A stretch of 64,000 nt of DNA, taken from positions 15,302,956 to 15,366,955 of the forward strand of contig CM022671.1 of the NCBI GenBank assembly GCA_012295275.1, given 5' to 3'. This DNA comes from Chrysomallon squamiferum (taxonomy: Eukaryota; Mollusca; Gastropoda; Neomphalida; Peltospiridae). A model generated the notes under the pieces. It ran no database searches and was not told the origin of the DNA. It worked only from the letters and a program-made list of their open reading frames with translations. Below, piece by piece: positions 1-14,940 of this stretch (position 1 is the stretch's first letter; each line of letters opens with the position of its first letter). The position numbers were made by a program, and so were the translations under genes.

Positions 1-1160
<1,160 letters not shown>

Positions 1161-1358
1161 CAACTTCTGTATCTTTAGGTGGTTTATAAAAAGATAATCC
1201 TAAAGAAATTATTGCAGCAACAATTAAAATAATTAATGTCACATCCTGTAATGCTTCCCAAACAAGCTGCAAAAATGTTTTTGGGGCTTTTGGAGGTATA
1301 ACGTTGGAACCGAAAATTTTCCGCCTATGTTCTAAATCCACTGGATTTCCTGACAAAC
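1161..1358 (-). CDS. ATP2B: PMCA (ATP2B family), coding exon 2
   Basis: Second coding exon of a plasma-membrane Ca2+-transporting P-type ATPase, which exports cytosolic Ca2+ using ATP and is regulated by calmodulin through its C-terminus (family knowledge; the C-terminus is outside the window). The acceptor is TTTTCCAG at 1359-1360 and the donor GTAAG starts at 1160. The exon completes Gly58, then encodes 65 residues: the conserved LSGNP segment, the [19 protein letters not shown] stretch that leads into the membrane, and membrane segment M1 ([17 protein letters not shown]). Vertebrate PMCAs have LEIAA in M1; this protein has LIVAA, without the acidic residue. The exon ends in phase 1 with a Gly codon begun. 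The catalytic DKTGT and later domains lie beyond the left edge. Confidence 0.95.
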
Positions 1359-2604
1359 CTGGAAAAAATAAAGAGACAAAAAAAAGGTTAAAAAAAATGA
1401 AAAGAGGATAATAAACTGCTCACAATGACAGTCTGCATAGTTTTCATGGTGTAAGAGATTTTGTATGTTTGATTCTCTTTACTTTGTTTCTGATCCCTGA
1501 TACAATGTGTCTAACTTTCTGGCGACATAGCTCATTCAGCATTACCAGATACTGTGACTCTAAGGGGTGCAAGCTGCTAAAATGTTCCCTTTTGAACCTG
1601 AAATGTATTCATACTACTGTCTGTCAGAGGGGATCATTTGTGCATGTACTTTTTAAAACAAAACATTTTTTTTTTTTTTTGCGTTTGATGACAGTTCTAA
1701 TTTGAATATTTAATGATTACTCTATTGTATATAAAAAAGCAAAATCTCTAAAAATATTACTTATGAATTATGTTAATTTCAAACACTCATTTTAATAATA
1801 TTTTCCAATCAAATAATAATAATAATAATAACAAATACAATTTTTTTAAAATATTACGCAAAAAAACCTGACTAAAACAATAATAATAGTTCATAGCAAC
1901 CCAAAATACTATACTGAATAAACAGTACTTATTATTATACTTATTAGTATTCTGTTTTTATTATGAATATATATTTTTAATGTCTCTTTATATCCGTACA
2001 AATATACATTTCTGTTATCATCCTGTTCTTTTTAATATATTCAATACTGTTCCTTTGTGTGCATGTAAATTGATGTGTGGAATTTAACAAAACTTGTTGC
2101 TCAGAAAAACCTGCTTCTGCAGAAGAGATAAATTAGCTGTTTAGAGTCCTATTCTGAGGTATGGTCAGACTAATTAAAAGATTGCTCAGTGTGTCTGCAT
2201 GAATTTCTAGTCCTCATTGATTTTATAAATCAATGGGTAGAAATAATATAACAATCGAAAACATCATCAAAAGACACTAAAATAGAAATGTTCTAGGAAT
2301 TCTGAATTTAAAATTTTTTTTATTTCAAGTATAGCTGACCTGAGTGTAAATGCATTCGAGTAAAATTACTTTTGTATGTATGTGTGATCCATGTAATTTA
2401 GTGCTTTCATGTATGATTATTCATTTTAATATCATACATTTTCTTGGCCAAAACTGAGAAGACGGAAAATTAAGAGAATTTTGTTTAATCATTTAGTCTA
2501 GGGTTTAGTAAGAGAATTCAATAAATATTTTTATCCATCACTTTATATTGATGATTACTTCTTAATTGTGCTATTGTTAATAATGAGGTAACAGCAGTAC
2601 AAAC
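1359..2604 (-). other. ATP2B intron between coding exons 1 and 2
   Basis: About 1.25 kb, AT-rich, with a GT donor at 2604-2603 and an AG acceptor at 1360-1359. It contains short AAT-type simple sequence near 1815. I saw no other feature. Confidence 0.8.
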
Positions 2605-2809
2605 CTTCATTAGGTGATGTGTACAATTTCTTGCAAATTTCTAGCACACCTCCGTAAGTGTTCTGAATGTATTCATAAGCTTCCTCGCCGCGAAGTTTCA
2701 TCAGTTCGCGGATCTCTTTTACCTGGATGCCGTACTCGGCCGGCCGCCCATCCACCATCTCCTTGGGGGCGGCCATTTCCTCAGCTGCTAGACAAAACTA
2801 GCATACAAG
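2605..2809 (-). CDS. ATP2B: PMCA (ATP2B family), first coding exon with short 5'UTR
   Basis: N-terminal exon of a plasma-membrane Ca2+ ATPase. The ATG is at 2776 and 57 codons plus one base are coding (2605-2776). The protein begins MAAPKEMVDGRPAEYGI and contains the PMCA N-terminal signature EIRELMKLRG...ICKKLYTSPNEG, which joins in phase to exon 2. A strong acceptor (TTTCTTTTTCAG, AG at 2811-2810) lies 33 bases upstream of the ATG, so the exon starts near 2809 and at least one upstream non-coding exon must exist. Coding CpG density is high compared with the surroundings. The N-terminus is shorter than in vertebrate PMCAs and resembles invertebrate ones. The paralogue number cannot be assigned; invertebrates often carry a single PMCA gene. 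Confidence 0.95.
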
Positions 2810-4270
2810 CTGAAAAAGAAAGAAAATCACTCTTAGAACGACCCGAAACGCAAAAAAAATAAAATAAAAATTATACATTTCCTGCATACGTCAGTGGCTG
2901 TAAATAAAACAACTGACAAAAATGATGTCAAGAGACTAATACAATAATTTGATTTTTAACAGGAATTTCACGATAAAAAAAAAACCCCAAAGCTCTCATG
3001 ATATTCCACCAATGTTTTCAGGTTAAAAAAAGCCTGCAGAATGTCACAACTATTTTGAGGAATTGATAGCTTATTTTTACTTGAAACCACTGGTGGAATG
3101 TCATGACTGTTTTGAGGAAATGACAGCTAATTTGTAACAGCTTTGCAAGCTGTATGTAATTAATTATAATCATTTTTTTTTTTTTATTATTATTTAATTT
3201 TTTTTTTTTTTAGAAATCAATAAATGCTGTAACATACTGAAATATCAATCTTATTTTGTAAATTAAAAAACTGTCAGTAAAATAATTGTGGGAACAGTGG
3301 ACATAAATAGAGGGAGACAATTTCACACGTGCGAGTTTATAAAATTCTGGCATAATGTTTATTTTAAAATATTAATGTTTTTTTCTAATATAAATCATTT
3401 GAGGCCAGTGAGTTTATTAAACGTCATTAATGTAGATTCTGTGTGGGATTTTGAAAAGTCAACAGTTAAAAATTGTTTAATTTTATCAAGTTGAGAAAAG
3501 TATGGTTATTTATGGGTAAGATGTTTGTTCCTCTAAAAAGAAAACCAAAGGAAATATTAACTGATACTGAATTAAGAACTCTGAATGTCCTTTTCCTGTT
3601 CTAGCCTGTGTTTCTCAATAAAGGATACAGTTATGTGCTTTCCTTTATGCTAATCAATAACCATAGCCTAATAAGAAGATGAAATCTCCTTTACATCATC
3701 ATTTTTATTATTATATACAAAATAACCTAACATTATTAAAAACATTATTAATTTTTTTTTTTTGACTACTTTGAACATTCTTTTATTATTATTATTTTTT
3801 TAAATTGAAAAAAAAAAAGAAGAAGAATTTCTTTGCTACCTTTTAGGAGACAGCTGAAGTATAATTTTACAGATTTCTGAACTGGACAAGTTATGATTTA
3901 AAATAAATGTGCAAGTTATATCAGAATAAACAGCTAAGTTATATAAAAGCAGATAATAATTATTTGTGTTATTTAACTGAACACATTTGTGAAGAAAGGT
4001 TGGAAATTCCTGTCAGCATTAAATAATGAAAAATATAATTTTATATATCTTTTTCTCACACTATATATATATATATTTATAGCAGCAAATTGTTTTGTTT
4101 TACAAGTATCTGTAATACACACTTGGACAACTGAATGTACCACTTTAGGTATCCCAATGTTAGAAACATTTTGTACATAAATGTAATCAGTACACACACA
4201 ATTGTGCACTTAAGTTTATTCAACTTAAAATTGTGAATGGTTAAAATAAACGGAAGGAATTCCACGCATC

Positions 4271-4333
4271 ACTGACTGACCTTTCTAGTGGTCAGTGAGG
4301 ATACTGTTGCTGTATGTTTGGCTGCTAGAAAGG
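4271..4333. repeat. Small overlapping inverted repeats
   Basis: CCTTTCTAG at 4280-4288 is inverted as CTAGAAAGG at 4325-4333. CACTGACTGACC also faces GGTCAGTG around 4291, so two alternative hairpins share one arm. This may be a fragment of a mobile element; no family was recognised. Confidence 0.4.
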
Positions 4334-5823
4334 CCAGCTGAGTTATTCGAGCTAAGGCAAAATTAGTGCAACAATTCCAAGCTGGTTTTTCATGACATGA
4401 AAGCCTTTATAAAACTGAATTATTCTAAATTTATATGTTCTATTACAACAGTAATTCCATGGTAACACAGTAACAAAATGTACAACCTCTGCTCTATAAT
4501 TGGATATATAAAAATGTTATTGTGGATAGCTCATTCTATTAGGAGATGAACGAAGACTCCAATTTCATTTTTGATGATAGTGAACCGAAACCTGGTAAAT
4601 GGTATTTGATACTAATGCATTGTGATAGGTCTGGTTTTTGACCCCAAAATAGTGTTTGCTAAACTATTAATCTGATACAATGAAATATTTGTTATTTCAA
4701 ATGTCCCACTCAAAAATGGACAAACTTGCCAAGTTATAACTTGGCTGTTACTCTTCTTACAAATTCCAAAATACCGAACAATAATTGAGTGGAAATAGGC
4801 AATCTTTAAAGATACTTTGATTTCATCAAAAACTTAAGTGCGTGCAAATTTCAAGTTTGTGGCATAGTGAATACTCAAAATATTTTTGCTATTTATATTT
4901 TATAAGGAAAGTAATGTAATTCAAAAAAAAAAGGAAAAATTATTTTACACTCAGCTGTTCAAATTTACTGATCTTTTCTTATTTCTTTTTTGTTTTCCAT
5001 TTTATACTGAAACAGTTAATGTGACACTGAATATTAGTAGCTAAAGTAGCACATTATTTATTTACTTAGGGTTTTCCATTTCAAAGAGACAGAAAGAGTT
5101 GGTGTTAGCAAATACTCAATTTCTATTATAAAATCCTTTCAGTGAACCAGTCAATAATAACCATTACTAAAAAGAAATACAATATCTGATTATTATCCTT
5201 TCATCCAGGTTCTATAATTGCATCAGTCCACTTCTGTCCATCTACCAGTGAGATACACATGAATGGTGAAATAAAAATATAATGATAACCTACTGTCTTT
5301 TTCATACTTTTTCAAGAGTATTCGTTATCACTGAACATACATACAAATAAATTAAAAAATTTTTAAAAAAAAAAGAAAAAGATTCTGAAATAAAATAATA
5401 CAGATCAGTTTTAATTAGGAAGCTGATGGTAGGCTGTAAACTAACCAAAAAGCTAATTTACAAAAATTTCATGCTGCAATGATAAACAGCTGTAAATTAT
5501 AGTTTCCTAATCTATGTGGCCTGAACTATGTATATAATGGACATTTTTATTATCATTGTAAACAAATATTTTTGCAATTTCACACAAAATCAATATGAGA
5601 AACATATTCACATACTTCTTCTTTTTTTTCGATTATGTAAATTTTTCCAATTCTACAGATCTTTTGATATGTAACTATATATACATATATGAATATTCAT
5701 TGCACATATGTCCAAGATTATCATCGACAGTTTGATTTGTTTTCAAACACTCTCAGTTGATATTGGTATAATCAGCAGGTGGCCAGTCGATATAGTGTAT
5801 GATCCAGCATAACCAGTGCACAA

Positions 5824-5849
5824 AATTGATTGCCAGTCTCCAATCAATT
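5824..5849. repeat. Perfect 9-bp stem inverted repeat
   Basis: AATTGATTG (5824-5832) and CAATCAATT (5841-5849) form a perfect 9-bp stem with an 8-base loop. No function is assigned. Confidence 0.5.
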
Positions 5850-8800
5850 AAAGTGGCTGCCATTGGATATTGCCATGACAACTGACTAAGTTAGACTGAA
5901 GTAATGAATGTCCAAAGGATGCCAAGTATGGGGGCCTTAATTCAGTTTCAATAATCTGGAATTAATCTATGTCACTGTTTAATGATAATTTCAATAAAAG
6001 CTTGCCTTTCTAAGAAATTTCTTAACAAAGTTTTAAATAATAACTTTTAAAAAATCACTTATAATCACAAATATCTATGATATATAGATGACAGCTTCTT
6101 TTTTTTTTAAATTATTATTAGTATTTTTTTTTTTTTTAAATGAATTTTTTAATTAAAACAAGTATCTTTATTTTGTATGCTTGAATATGTGCTGCACATA
6201 TTTTATGTTTGGTAATACTATGATCAAGCTCATGATTCTTTGCCAGGGATGCATGAAGCCCAAAGTTTCTTTAAGAAATGTAAAGAAGCATAAATTGTTA
6301 ATATTATATATTAATGTTATATACTTTTATCTGTTTCTGTAGGCTGCAGATTCTATGGTAGATCACCAAAAATGTATAGGGTATTCCAGTGTCTGAGTTT
6401 ATAAAACATCAATGAAAACTTGGATTGAACACTGTATCAGAATAATGATGTCATTACAAAATGAATTTGAATATAGCAACTAAGGTATAAATGTTCAGTT
6501 AATTTGTGGTGCCAAATCTTAAAAGATTTTGCTTTGCTGATTTTGCTTTGTCAAGTTCTTCATTGTAAAAACAGAAAGAAAAAAGGGTATGAAATAAAAT
6601 CCTAATATTACCCACTGCAAATAATATTACTGACACCAAGTTAGTTATGACATTAATATATAAATTCAAATAACTCTTCATATTTATACAGTGAACCTAA
6701 ATATGCAGTAGTTCAAATTCAGAAGTAAAGGAAAATGTGACATTGCTTAAATATTAGTTCAAAAGTTAAAAACTAATAAAAAATAATAATTAACATATTA
6801 CAATAAGTGAGTTAAAAAATAAATAAATAAAAGTAAAATTAAAAATAATATTTCTATGGCAATACAAAAATATTACACTTTTTTCTGATATTACTAGATC
6901 TGAATGTACAAGTTACTTATACCAAATTAAATCAAAGCTCAAACACAAGAATATATGTTATTGGGTTAATCTGTATCCTTGAATATGTAGAAATGTAAAT
7001 ATAACTCAACAAATAAAAGAAATTAAAAAAAAAAAAAAAAAAAGGCTGATCCCAATAAAGGGTTAGCACTGAACATTTTTTTTTTTTTTATATATTCTGT
7101 GACTTTTCACCAAGTCAACATCAGCTTTTTGAAATAAATGTTTCAAAATCAAAATTAATGTATTATTTAAAATCTTTAACATTATTACTGGACACTGCAG
7201 GACATTTTGCAACATTTGTTATGATTTCTTACAATAAATGATTGATAAAAGTTTCGCATAGAAGTAAAAATCAACTGAATATTTGAGAAAGATCATTGGT
7301 TATTAGATGTTATATACAGATTCTTACCAAACAGTTCCATAAAAACACCCAATATTGATGATTGATTTGCCTAGCTGATACAGAACAATTTAAATAACTA
7401 AATTACTATTTTAATAATTTAACAGATTTAATCATATGATACATTCAGTTAATTCAGTTTTCACATATCAGCAACATTTGATAAAATGAAGAAGAAAAAA
7501 GTTTACTGTACATAGCAGCAAGCTGTCACAAGCCTATTACTGAATACTTACTACAGAAAAAAACAACTTTGTAATTATTAACAACACTGAACAAAAACAG
7601 CATTTGTAATTTGTTTCTCCTCTTTGATAATAACAACAACAATAAGACAGAGTAATTTCATCATAACTGAACAACAGCTGTTCATTATTTTTTTAGCCAA
7701 TTGTTAATTACAGGTCTTATAACTGAACAACGTTTTGACCAATCATCTCTACACTCCAGAAACTGCAGCAACTTAATAACAAGAAGCTGTTTCTATAAAT
7801 AAAATTATATCAGAACTGTATATAAAATGCCAATATCTTACCAACAACTATATGATATATCTCCTAATCAATGCAGTTCATAGTAAACAAGCCTGCCTAG
7901 GTTATTGTATAGCAGTAACCTTCAAGTCAGATGTTTTCTATACACTCACCTGTATTTTTATTAACAAAAATTGATGACTTTTTTAATGTTTCATGGACAT
8001 GTATAGTAGTTTGCAAAAATAGGTATAATAATGTAAGAAAAACACTAGTTTTGCCTGGTTAAATTTTCAAGAATACTGACTTTTCTGAGAATTCCAAATT
8101 TCCACGAGCAGTTTCAAAATTTCCTATTCTTTCCCTACAGTGGCAATAGAAATCTTTTATTTACTGGTTGCTTTTTTTTCACCCCATTTCACATTAATAG
8201 TTTGTAAATTCTATTTTAATCCTGGATTATGAAAATGATTCTATGCTGAGATAATAAATAATAAAAGTATAATATTTCAATCTAAATAATAGGTTCTCTA
8301 GTGAAATATGTTACATAAGTATTAAATGTTGACTTTTGGGCAAGTATATTCTTTCAGTTTGGCTTGCAAGTACAAACATGCAATTCCAAATGTGACTAGC
8401 AATGTGACTTTTATTGATAATATCTATTACTGTTCAAAATACAATTCCCAAAAACTAATACTTCTGCATCAGTTAAGGGGAAAATTTCTAAATTGAAAAT
8501 GTTGTAAAAACATTTTGTTTATAATTTCTTTCATTTTATCTTGTATTCAAAATTTTAAAATATATTAACTGTTGGTTGTATTTTAAAGGATTGGTATATA
8601 GCTTCCTGGTAGAAAGATCAAGCTATGCTTGTTACATGCACTGATCTACAACTCACAAAACAAAGTCTGAAGTATGTACAATCATGTCTCTAGGATATTT
8701 AAGGAAAAAAAAGCTTGATGCTGAATGGAAAAAGAAGCACACAATTTAATGATATATCCAAAACAATAACTGTAAATATTAATAAAGTATGCTGAATGAC

Positions 8801-10639
8801 TCATTAAATATAACATTTCCTTCCTTCTTTATTTTTATTCCTTTTGTTGTTTTTTCAACAGTGTTAGTAAAAGAAATGTGATTTTTAAATGATCAGATGA
8901 AGTCAGTACAAAACTTGGTGGATTATGTATGAAGGAATTGTAGTTATTTCTGACTGGCTAAGGTTTGAACAAGAAATAGAATACTATTAGTACTGTTCAT
9001 AAGCAGCCACTGTTTGTTGTACCAGTTAATAATCCAACATTACATAAGCTGAGAGGGAAAAAAACCCAAACATAGCTTTAATGCTTTTACAGAATTCCAG
9101 TCAAGCATACAAGAAAAATGTAACAAAAATTACAGGATCCAGCAATATCTCTGATTACTTTTATCCATTTTTCTGCTGCAAATCAGGCCAAAACTTTATC
9201 TCAATGTTTAATGTATTTATTAAGATGGTTTCATTTCTTTTAACTATTATTTTATGGTTATTTCAATCTTATATCACTGCCTTCAAAGCAAAGAATCTCA
9301 GTATTTTTGCCTTATGTAAATATTTAATAGACAGAACATTTGATGAATAAGAACTAATATCTGCTACCATATTAATTAAACAACAACAACCATTACAACA
9401 AGCCAACATCAATTGTAACAATTTCCTTAATTTGATAAAATTAGATAATATATTTCTTAAGTTAAAAAATAATTATATTGTTACTAGTAAGATGCAATAT
9501 CTATATTCAGTTTGCATTTACATCCAACATTATGCAAAAAACACTATTAAAGAATTTAGCAATAACCAAATTGACTGAAAGTAACATATTCATGTAAATT
9601 CCTTAGACTTTCTTATGATAAAATATACTGTTTGGTCATTCAAATAATAACATTAATTTTCAAGTTCAAGAAAATTTGTAATCACCACTGGTGATTTATA
9701 AAGATTGTTTGAAGATTGATGCTATGAATGACAAACAAATAAAATATTCCTGTTTGTTTAAAGAATGATTTTCACTTTAAAAAACAGAGTTAAAAAACAA
9801 TTAATAATAATAATAATAATAATAAAAAAAGAGCAGCACATTTTCTTACACTTGTTTTAGATGACCACAAATGGCAATCAAAGCCAGGTTATTTACACAA
9901 AATGGCTACCTTCAAGGATGAGGTGAATTATCAAAAGTTCAAATTATGTTCAATTCTCCTAGCTATCATAGAATAGTTCTATGCTGATATGAATACATCA
10001 TTGAAAAATATCATTTACAAAACTGACAAAATGTGTTTAAAAAAACAAACAAAAATAGTTAGACTCCTAAAAATAAAAGGCTAAATAAATACCATGTGCT
10101 GGCAACACCCACACACTATTACATACATTTCTACAGCAAACCGTAAATGATTAACATTTGATTAGACCACTTACCTAAAACAGTCAGTCATGGAAAATAT
10201 ATTAGTTAACTTGTTTGCATGGCAACAGAAACCAATCTCAGTTTTCAATTGTTTGCTATTTGGTAATCCAGTCCATTTTACCTAGCCATTTTGCTTTCTC
10301 CTGCTGCACAGGCAGCCATAGTTACATGAATATATGTGAGATCCAAGAGTTCCAGATCAAAAAAAATCAATAACATTATTGATTGCATGGCCCCAGTCGT
10401 ATATATTTGGCATCTCAGCTCAAGCTGCCAGGGACTGGAGCCCATCTCTGGTATGACCTTTCTAGACTGCTTTTTGGTTCAAGATTTCAAAGCTAGCAGA
10501 AGCAGACAGTGTAAAGTAACCAAACTGTAATACACGTATCTATAATAATACAGAACATGCTTAATTTAATAATACATAAATGTATATATAAATACACATG
10601 TGAACATGTACATACAACCACCTACCTTGCCACAAATGC

Positions 10640-10669
10640 AGACACACAAACACACACACACACACACAC

Positions 10670-10712
<43 letters not shown>

Positions 10713-10815
10713 AACATATACATACACAATGTATACCCACACCCAATATATACAGATACACAAACACAAAAAATACACACACGTACACACGCACACACAC
10801 ACACACACACACACT
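10640..10815. repeat. Compound CA/TA microsatellite
   Basis: CA runs, a TA run and more CA runs in succession. Five overlapping ORFs across it in both strands encode only low-complexity dipeptides and are not genes. Confidence 0.95.
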
Positions 10816-11279
10816 AAAAGCACGGAATATGCATTTTCCTAACATGTATTAAGCAGTTACTTTTTTTAGATAAAGTGAAAAGAATGGCAAATAAAAACTG
10901 AAAACAAAAAACGAAAATAAAAACTGAAAATAAAAATAAATATAAAAATAAAAATGATTTTAAAAAATAATACTTAAAAAAATCTCACTCAGTACAAAAA
11001 TATGCGAATTTAATGTAAATGTATTGATATTTACACAGGCCTTTGTTCCACATTTCATGAAGATTAAAAACACTCCTTTGGGAGACATCCCTTTCTCTGG
11101 TTTATTAACAAACCATTTGTTTTTAAACAGATGCATTAATCTGAATAATCCTTGTTCACAAAATAAACATCATAAAAGAAACTTAACATTTTCAATTTCG
11201 TATGCAACAGTTCCTGAGAACTCTAAGCAGAGAAAGTAATTGAGTAATAAAGTTAAACATAAAAACATTATACAAATGT

Positions 11280-11366
11280 ATATTTTTGTATGTGTGTTTA
11301 TGTATTTTTGTATGCATGCACGCACACACACACGCACAAACACACACTCACACACACACACACACA
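11280..11366. repeat. Degenerate GT/CA microsatellite
   Basis: A TG-rich run (GTATGTGTG...) is followed by CA-rich sequence. The two halves are partly complementary and could fold back on each other. Confidence 0.8.
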
Positions 11367-11524
11367 GCCTTAATACATGTTACTGATTTAATTTCTTGGT
11401 TTTCTTTATATATTATTTATTTTTTATGTCTATAATTTATGTGTATCTACATATGTTACTATGTATTATGTATGTGTTTTTTGTGTATACATGCACACAT
11501 ACACTCAAACACATATGTACACCG

Positions 11525-11915
11525 GTTCTATTCAAAGGAGTGAAACCTCAGATATAAATTTCAAAGGAGTGACAACCATCCAACTATTCAACAAAGAAGA
11601 AAGAAAGAACAAATCCAGAGAGAGGAGAGGCTTGCGAACTGTTGTCAGGAGACACAGAACCGCCCCTTTTAACAAATACCGTAATGGAATTGTGCACAAT
11701 TTGCATTTCAGTGATGGAGAACCACAATTGTAAACAAGCTTAAAATATATTAACAATTCAGTGGTTCTAGATTTTTAAATAAAATCTTAATAATTTTAAT
11801 ATTTTTAAAAAAAAATTAAAAAAAGATCTTAGTTATTTTTGTCACTTCATTGTTATATCACCCTAATAAAATGTCACTCCTTTAATACAATACTTATGTC
11901 ACTCCTTTGATATAG
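11525..11915. mobile_element. Candidate MITE-like element with doubled terminal inverted motifs
   Basis: The motif CAAAGGAGTGA occurs twice at the left end (11533-11543 and 11562-11572). Its complement TCACTCCTTT occurs twice at the right end (motifs starting 11873 and 11898). About 350 bases lie between the outer motifs. The interior has an open frame (within 11461-11733) without recognisable homology and is A-rich toward the right. No transposase is present, so it would be non-autonomous. Exact ends and target-site duplications could not be fixed. A chance cluster is less likely, given four copies in two facing pairs. Confidence 0.55.
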
Positions 11916-12007
11916 CCCACACACATTTAAATTATTAAATTAAGTACATTATACTTACTGTATGGGCAGTAATTTCATGCTACGAACACATATGATGTTC
12001 CAGTTAG

Positions 12008-12115
12008 AGTAATATTATACTATACCCCCATAAAATACATCATAATATATGTTTCAAAACTAGTAATATTGTATTATACCCCCATAAAATACATCATAAT
12101 ATGTGTTTCAAAACT
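12008..12115. repeat. Two-copy tandem duplication, 54-bp unit
   Basis: The unit from 12008 to 12061 is repeated at 12062-12115. Both copies share the run ACCCCCATAAAATACATCAT and the tail GTTTCAAAACT, with a few substitutions between them. Confidence 0.9.
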
Positions 12116-12769
12116 ACAAAATGTTACTATTACAAGTAAACTGTTGAACTTAATGCATCACAATTAAAAAAAATGATCAGGTATTTAGACAAATATTTTA
12201 TGAATTACTGAAACTTACCTTGACTGAGTAACATGTAACACAATCTTTCAAAGTAACACAACTAGACAATTCAAACAGTCATAACTAAGTATAACAGGTA
12301 TTCTGTCATAACAGGCAGTCACAAGAATTAAAGCAGCTACTGTTAACAGGACAATTATCTTATTTTTAAAACTAGTACAACAAACACAGATAAAAAAAAA
12401 AAAGATAAAAAAGAAAAAAAGGTCTATTAATAATAATGCAGAGTCAGTTTATGAAGTTAAATTTAAAAAAAATAAAAAAAAATATATCTATATTTTTAGG
12501 GTTTGTTTCACACATACCTCTGGTCTAATAAAAGAATGCTGCCTCAAGTTCATGTAAATGCATGGTTTGAAGATGAAAAGACAGACATGACAAGGCGTTT
12601 TTTTTCACCTTATTTTTATTTTTAGATAAGGCATTGTCGTCATCAGTGGCCGGTTTTAAGTTTCATGAACTATCATTAGTCTTAACACAAAAAGAGGTCA
12701 AGAAAATTCATTTCAAGGTCACAGAAGCCAAATAAAACTTGAAACCAATACATACCAAAGAAAAAACTT

Positions 12770-12770
<1 letters not shown>

Positions 12771-12804
<34 letters not shown>

Positions 12805-12806
12805 AA
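12771..12806. repeat. (GT)n-(GA)n microsatellite
   Basis: An uninterrupted GT run changes into a GA run. Confidence 0.9.
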
Positions 12807-14693
12807 AACTGATACTACTTTTGTCTTTTATGAAACACTATTTACAGCTGAAAGGTTATAAATATATGTGGTATTGTGTAAAATTGCTTAAAATATATTT
12901 ATCAGTTTTATGAATAATAAATTACTACAATGTATATATTCATACAGCTTTTAGAATAATGTTGAAAGAATGAGTAAACAGAAAATGGTTAATTCCATGA
13001 AAATGTTATACATTTTTTCAATTATAAAAAACTATAAAAAAGATTTGTTACTCACACATTTAGAATTTCTCAATTAGTTACATTTACATGTGGTGATAAT
13101 GTATTTAATAATAGGGGGTCACAAGATCACCATAATTAACAACAATTATAATCTATACTTCTTATGCATTAAATACAAATCTCTCTCAGTTTAATGAAAC
13201 AACTTGAATTTAAAAATTGAAATTTGAACAAATATTTACATTAATAACATTAAGAACTGAATAATCATTAACATTTATTTAAATCAGTTTAACTGGACTG
13301 AACAATAAAAGGCAGTGGACAGAGAAAGGAGAAATGGACTCCATTTGAATATTTATATGGAAAAGAAACCAATCCATAAACTTACTAGGCTTACTAAGTT
13401 ACAGTACATTTTTAAATATTTATACAGATAACATCTGAATTATGTTTTCACTATTTATACCAGCCCTCATTTTTCTGAATAAATGGTTTTACACATTTAC
13501 CTTTAATTACAGTTCAGTTTATCTCCTGCTGAATATCTTGCCTCTAAATTGGTATTTTCACTCCACACAAACATGTCAGATTAACAAACGAGCCGAGAAT
13601 TTCAACCACACTACATTTCTGCTACCTATCCACTGTCCAGAAAGCTCATCAAGGCTATTTTTAAGACGTGCTTAAAAGAATTAACTCTGTAACAAAACAG
13701 CATTACCTATTTTAAACTCCCCTCACCTCACTCTGAAATGCACAAGACAAAGTAACTTGCAACTTTTTCTTATTCAGGTATGTATGCCATGCAGCTTTGT
13801 AAACCAGATGTGTTTCTCAGCACCTGACTAAGAGGAATCTCTCCAGAACCAAGGGCTCCACATGGTTTACTCTCCAGGGGAAAAAAAAAGAAAAAGGTAA
13901 TATATATACACCATTTTAATGATCTCTTCCATTAATCTCTGTAGAATTTCGTATGTAAATAAAATCTTTACTTTGCTATATCCCATGCCATTAATATATA
14001 TGTGCCTTCCCAACCACCCTCTCATTCCTCCCCCCCAAAAAAAAGCCAATACAGAGACAATAAATAAATAAAATAAAAATAAAATAAATTGAAGTAATTT
14101 GAAAATAAATAAATAAAAGTAAAATAAAATCACTGAAAATAAAGTACAAAAAACAAAAACAAAAAAAACCTGAAAGGTTTATAAAACTTTAATGGTTGCA
14201 ATCAGTTTTCTATTACAAAATACTCACGATACTGCCTAATTGTTAAAACATTTGAACAAACAGGATACCGTTTTAACCCTATTTTCCTAAATTTCTGAAT
14301 TAAATTAATTTATCATAATTTTCACTGGGAAAAAAAAGAATAACCATTTTATTAAATTAAATAAATAGTAAAAATATTTGAAAACAAAAAATAAAAATAA
14401 AAAAATAAGAAGAGAAGGAATCACTGGTTGCCTAGCAAACTAATTATAGAATAGCCATAAATAACAATTATTAAAATACTGATGCTTCAGTTAAGATAGC
14501 AACAGTCTGTATACAGATGTTTCCAGTTAAAACAGTTCCTTGACAGCCTCAGTATTAGTGGTGCCATGGAAACCAGTGTAGGGATTTCCTACTGCAGAGC
14601 TATCTAAGCACAAAACTACATTACTGAGTGTGTAACACTATAGTCTATTCAGCTTTTTGAAATGACTTCAGGTAATAATCATTTAACAGAAGC

Positions 14694-14746
14694 ACTACTA
14701 GTACCACAGAATATCAACAGGGATTGTTATGTTCACTCTTGGGGTA
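14694..14746 (+). repeat. Inverted repeat A, left arm
   Basis: A 53-base arm starting ACTACTAGTACCACAGAATA. Its reverse complement lies at 15055-15106 with only about three differences. Confidence 0.9.
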
Positions 14747-14816
14747 GGTGACGAAAACCAGGAAATTAAATCAGTCACATGCATTAAGGCTTTATCTATA
14801 TGCATTTATATATACA

Positions 14817-14824
14817 TACACAGA

Positions 14825-14897
<73 letters not shown>
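14817..14897. repeat. Long (CA)n microsatellite with short TA tail
   Basis: About 30 CA units followed by a short TA run, lying between arm A and arm B of the interleaved inverted repeats. Confidence 0.95.
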
Positions 14898-14898
<1 letters not shown>

Positions 14899-14940
14899 AA
14901 CATACCTAGAAACATATACACATATACAAACACAATACAT

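Larger units (their letters stand above)
2810..11524. other. Gene-free AT-rich sequence, probably the large first intron of ATP2B
   Basis: No exon with coding character or family resemblance was found on either strand. The content is AT-rich unique sequence, poly-A/T runs (for example near 3171, 7022 and 7078), AAT triplet runs (about 9802-9827) and small hairpins. If the non-coding exon proposed near 29.9 kb is right, this is intronic on the minus strand. Confidence 0.5.
11916..14693. other. Gene-free AT-rich sequence
   Basis: No coding exon is supported. It contains a 54-bp tandem duplication (12008-12115), a GT/GA microsatellite (about 12771-12806) and several AAAT-type stretches (about 14050-14130 and 14380-14410). 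Confidence 0.5.

Noticed and set aside
9081-9350. 89-codon ORF
   Set aside because: AT-rich intronic sequence; composition typical of chance ORFs in this DNA.
10380-10520. Possible tRNA-derived SINE
   Set aside because: Moderately GC-rich, but I could not find convincing A-box and B-box promoter words.
10557-10845. Five overlapping ORFs of 62-94 codons
   Set aside because: All run through the CA/TA repeat and are dipeptide low-complexity only.
13442-13675. 77-codon ORF with hydrophobic N-terminus
   Set aside because: Looks signal-peptide-like, but hydrophobic residues follow from T-rich codons; no supporting context.
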